A DNA stretch of 64,000 nucleotides from the NCBI RefSeq assembly GCF_001540865.1, contig NC_033640.1, positions 2,633,922 through 2,697,921 of the forward strand, given 5' to 3'. How positions within the stretch are numbered: position 1 is the stretch's first letter; every line of letters starts with the position of its first letter. The translations under genes and the position numbers were made by a program. Below are positions 57,008-64,000 of the stretch, one piece after another. The notes beneath the pieces are model-generated. The model was not told where the DNA came from, made no database searches, and worked only from the letters and a program-made list of their open reading frames with translations. The DNA comes from Ananas comosus (taxonomy: Eukaryota > Streptophyta > Magnoliopsida > Poales > Bromeliaceae).

Positions 57008-58126
57008 CACTGCTGCCAATGCTCTTCCCCTTGATTTTGATTTTGTACACCATGTCTTCAAACTGTACCATAACAACTAATATGCACGTCCTTTTAGTTT
57101 ACTAATTGTAATAATCTGTTAAGCTCGACCATTAACTCCTATTCCGATATGCTACTACTATCGCTAGATCAGGTACATAAAGAAGCGAATTCCTGGAAAA
57201 GCAATTGAATAGAGGCTCTTCTGTCTGGTTAAAAGGGGATAAGCTTGGTGGTCGACTAATTAAACTGCAAGAAATCGCTGCTTGCCTACCGAATACAGCA
57301 TGCATGCGTCTGATGTGCAGTAAATAAACTTTCCATCATTACAATATAGTATAGTAAACTTGGGGATGTGGCTGATGGACTTCGGCACAATAAGATTCGA
57401 CCATCGACTCTTATTAATTAAATTAATTAAGAGATAGCACAAGATTAAAACAGTTTATATAATAACAGCAATAATAACTTTTTTATTTTTTTTTCATTTG
57501 TTGGGAGAGATCTCATATCTCCGTCACCAAGATACGCCCCTGGGCAATTATAAAAATAAAAGACGGACGACAGTGGCCTCGACCGCTTCCGTAGTAATAA
57601 TAAAAAAAAAACTTTGAAACTTTGTATAGCAATGGATAAAAGAAGACAAGATGTGTGCAGAGTAGTCAATGGAGGTTAGGATCGACAAAGTATTTCTCTC
57701 TCGCTCCCCATTGTAAAAGGGATCTTGGTGGCCTTGTTATTTCTCCTCATTACTTGGTTACTTTAGTTTAATTCCAGCTTAAATTCATTCATTTTCTTCT
57801 CATTGCATATATGATATGTCACCTACAAAGTAGCATTAATATTTCAGGGCAAGCGGGGATTCAAAAGAGTACGGTTTTGGAGAGGGGAGGAGGAGAAGTC
57901 CGGAAGGGAGATTTGTCGGGTGTGCGTGCAAATGGAAAATAATAATACTAAGATATTAACAGAACAGAGGGTCCACCCTTACCCTTACCCTCGAACGTTG
58001 CTTGGGCCCCGCTCTCCTTGATATATAGGAGGTGGTGGTTAAGGACGTTCGCTCGCTGCCCTTGATCGTGCGACAAGGTGTCAAGGAATCTCTCGCCTGA
58101 CTAGTTGAATCAGAGGACGTTTTGCT
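57008..58126. repeat. Duplicated block, copy 2 (main part)
   Basis: Continuous counterpart of 35540-36311, 42804-43027, 43502-43532 and 46878-46998. Because it lacks three insertions, it shows the empty sites of solo LTR A, one hAT-like element and solo LTR B. No intact gene. The first 63 bases are the 5' end of the truncated ABCG exon (FKDMVYKIKIKGK). Confidence 0.9.
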
Positions 58127-58261
58127 TAGGGATGTCAATAGGTACATATATCCGAAATTTTATCCGAACTCGAACCTGAACGGAGCAAATTTATTCGATA
58201 CTAAATAGATATGGTTTCGGATATAAATATAAAAACAAAAAACCCACTGGATATGGATTCG
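58127..58261. mobile_element. hAT-like element (TAGGGATGTCAA type), copy 4, truncated
   Basis: Starts TAGGGATGTCAATAGGT in the same flank as copy 3 (gttttgct on its left) but loses similarity after ggatatggattcg at 58261, so its right half is missing. Confidence 0.85.
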
Positions 58262-58853
58262 TATAAATTCAATTCTCTGAACGGTTATGATCAATTAGTT
58301 AAAAATATTTGAAATATAAATGAATGGTTATGATCAATCTGTTAAAAAATAGCACTTCTATCCGTCTATTTTATATTAAAATTTAAATTTGAGTTTAAAT
58401 CGTGAAATAAATTAATTTTTGATTTTTGATATTAATTCTATCCATCTATTTTACATCAGAATTTAAATTTGAGTTTAAATCGTGAATTAAATTTAATTTC
58501 TGATTTTTGATATCAAAATTGAATTAACAATTAAAATATTTTAATTATATAATGGATCAGAATCAAATTTTAAATTTTGAAATAAATGTCAATTAAATTT
58601 TGATGCTTTTAGTTTAAAACACTTACTTAAATTTTAGATTTATTAGAAATCGAAAAATGTATAAAAATATTTAATAAAATATTTAATAAAATATTTAATA
58701 GAGAACAATATAGCATATTGTAGATAATTTCCAATAAAATATAACATATAAATTTATAAAATATTTTATTTTACATTTTTGAATAAATATGATTTATAAA
58801 TTTTTATTGATATAAAATAATTGTTACGTGCATTTGCACATACATTCAACTAA
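58262..58853. repeat. AT-rich DNA with a ~70-bp direct repeat
   Basis: Two near-identical copies of a segment with tattttanatnaaaatttaaatttgagtttaaatcgtgaa (starting near 58363 and 58441) are followed by tttgatttttgatat. A run of aaaatatttaat repeats three times at 58665-58698. No coding signal. Confidence 0.6.
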
Positions 58854-59593
58854 TATATATACTATATATAAAAGTACGTATTTCAAATTTCGGTCTATCG
58901 ACAGACCAATTTCAAAATTCCTCTTTTTTCATACGCAAAATAAATAACGTAATGATAGTTTCTCGTTTTTTGCCCAACTATTAATATTTTATTCTTTTAT
59001 TATATTTTATCATCAATATTTTTTCCTTAAGATAATATTTAAAATTATTCTCCATTCTTTTCTACTAATATTTTATTGACAAACTATTTCAAATTCTTCT
59101 TCTTTCATACGCAAAATAAAATAACGTAACATAGTCCTTTTTTCTCCAACTATTATTTTATTTTTTTATTAATATTTTTATCATTCAATATGTTTCTGTT
59201 TTAAGATAAATATTTATATATTATCTCTATTCTATCTACTAATATTTTATAGCTATTAACCATTTAATTTTGATACTTTTAGTTAAATATATATTTAAAT
59301 TTGAATTTTTAGAATTAAAATAAAAAAAATTATTCAATGTATATCTATATTTACACTATATATAAATTTTATAAAAAAAAAAGAACTATATAACTATTGA
59401 TGACAACAAATATTTAAATTGAGTTAGAATATGACAGATATTTTTTAATATATAATAATAAATAAATTTAACTTTTTAATTTAAAATTTATTATTGTAAT
59501 TTTTTTAAAAAATATTATGCTACAAATTTATAGATTAAAATATAATTAATTAAAATATTTATTACGTGCGAATGCCGGTAGACTCATCTAGTA
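58854..59593 (+). mobile_element. Helitron-like element 3
   Basis: Starts with tactatatataaaagtacg, ends gccggtagactcatctagt, and shares sequence with 47865-48453. It also contains a second internal copy of its own 5' segment (aacaactatttcaaattcttc, ~59080), suggesting nested or partly duplicated structure. Non-autonomous. Confidence 0.6.
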
Positions 59594-60078
59594 TATAGAT
59601 ATATATTATATATAAAAGCACATATTTAAATACTTGGTATGTCGACAGATTCATTTTAAAATTCTTTGTTTTTTGTACGCAAAATAAATAATGTAGCGAT
59701 AGTTTCTCTTTTTCTGCAACTATTAATATTTTATTTTTTATTTAATATTTTTATCATTCAATATTTTTTAAAGATAAATATTTATATATTATCTCTATTC
59801 TATGTACTAATATTTTATTATTATATTAATATTGTAATTTTGTTATTTTAAGTTTAAAATATATATTTAAATTTTTAATTTATTAGAATTAAAAAATATA
59901 GAAAAAAATATTCAATGTATATATCTATTTCTGCACTATATATAAAATTTATAAAATAAAAAAAACTCTATAATTATTGTTGACAACAACTATTTAAATT
60001 TGAATTAGAATATGACAGATATTTTCTAATATCATATAATAATGTAAAAAGTTGTAGTAACACAATGTAGACACTCAA

Positions 60079-60993
60079 TGTCACGCCCCGGGGTCTTTTT
60101 GAAGTCTTAAAGTCGATGTGGAAGTGCTTAATTTTTTTTTTTTTTTGAAAGCCTTGACCCCAGGGGATGTCAGATCCGCAACAAATAAAAAAAATTCACT
60201 GTTCATACGGATAGAGTCTCCCTTATATTTGCACGGCGTCGCACATTTATAAGATACAACCACATTGTATACATATCCAAATACAATCACCATATCACAT
60301 TTAGTCATTTACAAGAATACAATGTGCTATTCATAAATCCACATCTATTAGTTTAAAACGTTTTCCATCCGAAAACTCATTTTGAAAGACTAAAAATCTT
60401 GAAAACTGAAAAATCCTTTTTAAAACTATTTCCCACAGGAAAAACTTTTCTTTAAAACGCTACCACGAGGGGTAGAAAATCTTTTTCACAATTTTACGTG
60501 AAAACCGCAAATACTTTATTGATTTCACAAAACTACATGTATCCAAATAAAATAAAACCAACTGAACCATAAATATCTAAGTCAATTCTTCAGAAATAGT
60601 AAGGATAGCAACTAAACCAATTCAACCAAGTCGGAAGCTCTATCGACCGCTACTAATGTGTCTCATGCCTCGTCTCAACCCTCACCACCCGAATTACCTG
60701 AAAAATCGTGGGGGGTGAGAACATGTACACATGTCTCCTCTCCCAGTGGGTACCACAAGCCAACGAAGGCGATGAGTACTCAATGATACAGGAAGAGATA
60801 AACAAAGTTATGAGCAGACATCACAAATACAGTAGCAATAATACCGAAAGAAAATGAAACGGTAATAAAATATATAATTACCGCTACTGTAAAGTATAAC
60901 AGAATGGATATATGAATATCATAACTACAGTGGCAATGATGCAGGGGTAAACAACAGTACAAAAGAATATAACTAGCCGCGTAGACGGCTAGT
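60079..60993 (-). mobile_element. LTR fragment (TGTCACGCCCC family), copy 1
   Basis: Begins TGTCACGCCCCGGGGTC and keeps LTR B-like words (cccagtgggtac, acaagaggggtgagaac-type). No CA end or target duplication is found. It closes at a small hairpin, aactagccg(cgta)gacggctagtt, at 60971-60993. Confidence 0.7.
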
Positions 60994-61559
60994 TACTAAA
61001 TTTATGTACAAATTTATATTAATTTAAAATAATTATTAAAATATTTATTACGTGCGAATGCCGGTAGACTCATCTAGTATATAGATATATATTATATATA
61101 AAAGCACATATTTAAATACTTGGTATGTCGACAGATTCATTTTAAAATTCTTTGTTTTTTGTACGCAAAATAAATAATGTAGCGATAGTTTCTCTTTTTC
61201 TGCAACTATTAATATTTTATTTTTTATTTAATGTTTTTATCATTCAATATTTTTTAAAGATAAATATTTATATATTATTTCTATTCTATGTACTAATATT
61301 TTATTATTATATTAACATTGTAATTTTGTTACTTTAAGTTTAAAATATATATTTAAAATTTTAATTTATTATAATTAAAAAATATAGAAAAAATATTCAA
61401 TGTATATCTATTTCTACACTATATATAAAATTTATAAAATAAAAAAACTCTATAATTATTGTTGACAACAACTATTTAAATTTGAATTAGAATATGACAA
61501 ATATTTTCTAATAGTATATAATAATGTAAAAAGTTGTAGTAACACAATGTAGACACTCA

Positions 61560-62125
61560 ATGTCACGCCCCGGGGTCTTTTTAAAGTCTTAAAGTCGATG
61601 TGGAAGTGCTTAATTTTTTTTTTTTTTGAAAGCCTTGACCCCGGGAAGTCAGATCCGCCACAAATAAAAAAAACTCACTGTTCATACGGATAGAGTCTCC
61701 CTTGTATTTGCACGGCGTCGCACATGTATAAGATACAACTACATTATATACATATCCAAATACAATCACCATATCACATTTAGTCATTTACAAGAATACA
61801 ATGTGCTATTCATAAATCCACATCTATTAGTTTAAAACGTTTTCCATCCGAAAACTCATTTTGAAAGACTAAAAATCATGAAAACTGAAAAATCCTTTTT
61901 AAAACTATTTCCCACACGGAAAACTTTTCTTTAAAAAGCTACCACGAGGGTTAGAAAATCTTTTTCACAATTTTACGTGAAAACCGCAAATACTTTATTG
62001 ATTTCACAAAACTACATGTATCCAAATAAAATAAAACCAACTGAACCATAAATATCTAAGTCAATTCTTCAGAAATAGTAAGGATAGCAACTAAACCAAT
62101 TCAACTAAGTCGGAAGCTCTATCAA
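61560..62125 (-). mobile_element. LTR fragment (TGTCACGCCCC family), copy 2
   Basis: Second copy of the same LTR start, interrupted at 62126 by the next LTR-type sequence. Differences from copy 1 are a few substitutions and one-base indels. Confidence 0.7.
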
Positions 62126-63689
62126 TGTAAGGACTGAGATTTTTGCAGTGTAGCTAAACTCTCAGTTGACGATATTTTTGTGTGTAATTTAATTACAAAA
62201 GCACTCGTCAAGTTTCGGGAGAAATCGAGTTAAAACGGAGATTTTACGCGATTTTCAAGTTTCACTTAAAGTGAATAGTAACTCGATTTTTCCGGAGAAG
62301 CCGCGGTGAGAAGTTGGCTTCTGGCTTGTACCGGACTTTGTTCATAGCAGTCCAATAGCTCGTTTCGACCGGTTCAGCTGTTCTGGAACTAATGGCACTG
62401 ACGGATTTTGAGTTTGACGCACGGATTTCGAGAAAATCCAAAAATACATGTTTTATATGTATTTTTGTGTTATTCATTCTGTTGGAATGAAAGGTTGGAT
62501 TTTGTCGCGAATCCGTGGTCGATCAAGGCGAACCAAAATCGTAGCTTCGTTGTCTCCGAGGTGCTGATCGCACTGGTGCAATCCGTTCGCAAATCTGACG
62601 GACGGATCTACGGAGATCGTACGTTGATCGAGGAGAGGTCGGTGTTGGCAAAACGGTATTTTCGCAAAAGTCGCGATATTTTATGTACCGTTTCGCGTGG
62701 GATCGCACATGGAGGGGTGTTCGCGCGTTTTACTTACGCTGTGATGGACTCAGTACTAAATACTGAGGTTTGGTGGACTTAATTGCAAAGTTGCACCATG
62801 TATTTAAGCTTGTTCTAGGGTTTGCTCTTTAGAAACCCTAACCCTAGCCTTGCCGCAACCCCCAGCCACCCTCACCTCGCTCCCCTGCCCTAGCCATGCG
62901 CCCAGGCCGCCGTCTACTGAACCCCGGCCGGCCAGCCACCGCCGCAGCCACCTTTCTTTCTCCCTCTCCATCTCTCTCTCTCCATCTCTCTCTTTTCTTC
63001 TCGGGTTAGAGCCCAGGCCGAGGCTGCAGCGGCCTCCCTGCACCATGCCGGCGTCACCTCGACCTCATCGAAGCGTCCCCGTCGACCGCCGCCGTCACCG
63101 AGCGCCGCCGCACCGGAGCTGGCCGCCTGCTGCTCCCTAGGCCGAGCACAGACCTAGGCCTACGTACGGCCTCCCCGCGGGCCGCCGCCGCCTGAACCCG
63201 CTTCCGCTGCTGTCCCCGCACCCTCGGCGACCCTCCTCGCCGGTCGCCGCCACCCCAGCGAGCCGCCGTCGCCGCCTCGTCCAGCCCGCGGCCGCCCCAG
63301 ACTTGTGCGGGCCGAGATGAGCTCGCAGCTTCTTTCTCGCGCTGCCACCGCCCGGAGCCATCCGTGCCACCTCCCTCCGGCCTCAGGCAACCCTCCGCCG
63401 CCGTCCCCGAGTGCCCCGGCCGCCGCCTTGGCCGCAGCTACCCTGGGAAACCGAGCTTTAGCTCGTGCGAGCTGGGTTAGTTCTGCCGTCGCCGCCGCCG
63501 CTCCTCGCCGCCAACTGAGGTGAGCACCTCACTCCTCACCTTCCCCGCACCCACCCCTGGCCTCCGCGCCCGCCGCCGTGCCGCCGGAAGCCGGCCGGAG
63601 CAACCTTGCTCCGGCCAAGCCCGAAATAGGGCTTATTTTAGATGTTTTGTGTTCTGAGCTTCCCGAGCCTCCCCGATCTCTGCGGAAGG

Positions 63690-63728
63690 GAGCACGATGA
63701 TCGTAGCAAATTGCTGATCATCGTGCTC
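63690..63728. repeat. Perfect 13-bp-stem hairpin
   Basis: gagcacgatgatc and gatcatcgtgctc are exact reverse complements separated by 13 bases (gtagcaaattgct). Confidence 0.9.
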
Positions 63729-63857
63729 ACCTTAGATTCTGTCGGGGAGACTCCGTTCAGCTGTTTCGGCATTGTCGACCCTGTAGAGCCTGTTTGGCTG
63801 CTGTTTTGGGTTTGCGCGCGCTTATCCGGCAATCCGAGGCTGTCCTGATGCCTCCGG

Positions 63858-63904
63858 AGGTGAGCACGGTGATCGTTGGTCTGTGCCGATCACATTGCTC
63901 ACCT
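63858..63904. repeat. 18-bp-stem hairpin related to the previous one
   Basis: aggtgagcacggtgatcg pairs with cgatcacattgctcacct (16 of 18 positions). It shares the gtgagcac(g)...gatc core with the hairpin at 63690 and with a shorter palindrome tgaggtgagcacctca at 63519-63534. Confidence 0.85.
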
Positions 63905-64000
63905 CACTTTGGATCAACAGTGTCCGGTCAGCCCTGTTTGGCGCGATCTTCCCCGACTGCGCGCTGTTCGCAGAACTTCGGGTTGCTCCCGCGCTTCCCA

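Larger units (their letters stand above)
59552..62125 (+). repeat. Tandem duplication of ~1.49 kb
   Basis: Bases ~59552-60640 recur at ~61038-62125 in the same orientation (offset 1486, falling to ~1479 after small indels) with about 97% identity by eye. Each copy holds a Helitron-like 5' segment followed by an LTR fragment that starts TGTCACGCCCCGGGG (60079 and 61560). The identical 59-bp stretch around cgtgcgaatgccggtagact (59565, 61051) marks the repeat start. Confidence 0.9.
62126..64000 (+). mobile_element. LTR-type element, 5' end, running off the window
   Basis: Starts TGTAAGGACTGAG directly after the interrupted LTR fragment, as solo LTRs A and C start TGTAA. The first ~650 bases are AT-moderate. 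From about 62800 a GC-rich, gene-like leader begins after ctagggtttgctctttagaaacc, with CT-rich tracts (62950-63003) and Pro/Ala/Arg-rich open frames on both strands that I take as composition effects. No right end, so identity as an LTR is inferred from similarity in layout. Confidence 0.5.

Noticed and set aside
62800..63523. GC-rich Pro/Arg/Ala-rich frames suggesting a gene start
   Set aside because: Open in several frames on both strands, biased composition, no domain; more likely leader sequence of an LTR element. A real first exon cannot be excluded because the window ends.

Overview
This window is nuclear DNA of a flowering plant, most likely a monocot. It has long introns, AT-rich intergenic DNA, nested transposable elements and GC-rich gene remnants, including a piece of acetolactate synthase. 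I cannot fix the species from the sequence. About 80% or more looks like mobile elements or their decay products. I find one gene with an apparently complete, correctly spliced reading frame. This is a four-exon capsanthin/capsorubin-synthase-type lycopene beta-cyclase on the minus strand at 21665-25267.

Layout. Bases 1-3360 are intergenic, with a degenerate coding remnant (594-1209), a triplicated ~80-bp repeat and a GATCGAAGCGG-type minisatellite. Bases 3364-13286 are a ~2 kb solo LTR with a 5-bp target duplication. It is split by a 7.9-kb CACTA element (4340-12219, perfect 17-bp terminal inverted repeats). The CACTA element carries three correctly phased exons of a DNA polymerase lambda gene, a non-autonomous hAT element with a perfect 8-bp duplication, a ~3.2 kb plastid segment (petL, petG, trnW, trnP, psaJ, rpl33) bounded exactly by two N gaps, and an unidentified first-exon-like fragment. 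Bases 13292-21000 hold AT-rich DNA, a Mutator-like MITE, a broken acetolactate synthase fragment and three ~0.55 kb fold-back elements. Bases 21665-25725 hold the lycopene cyclase gene, with one MITE in intron 1 and another just upstream of the start codon.

Bases 26200-36000 hold a further hAT-like element and MITE, then exons of an ABCG half-transporter (27530-28185 and 34784-35607, minus strand). A LINE remnant separates them, the middle of the protein is missing and there are two frameshifts, so the locus is probably a pseudogene. The 5' part of this ABCG locus and its flank is repeated directly at 51040-58260. After that duplication the two copies gained different insertions. Copy 1 took in solo LTR A (36312-42803, with solo LTR D nested inside), a hAT-like element (43028-43501) and solo LTR B (43533-46877). 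Copy 2 took in a complete Ty3/gypsy chromovirus (51315-57007) with a 1525-codon uninterrupted gag-pol frame. Bases 47800-51000 and 58850-61080 contain Helitron-like ends, a fold-back element and AT-rich DNA. Bases 59552-62125 contain a tandem duplication of ~1.49 kb, and from 62126 to the right edge a GC-rich LTR-type sequence with phased hairpins begins.

The clear biological gene is the carotenoid cyclase. The rest is mainly a record of nested insertion, transduplication and segmental duplication. Some of the oddities (plastid block, ABCG frameshifts) could partly be assembly artefacts, and I flag them as such.
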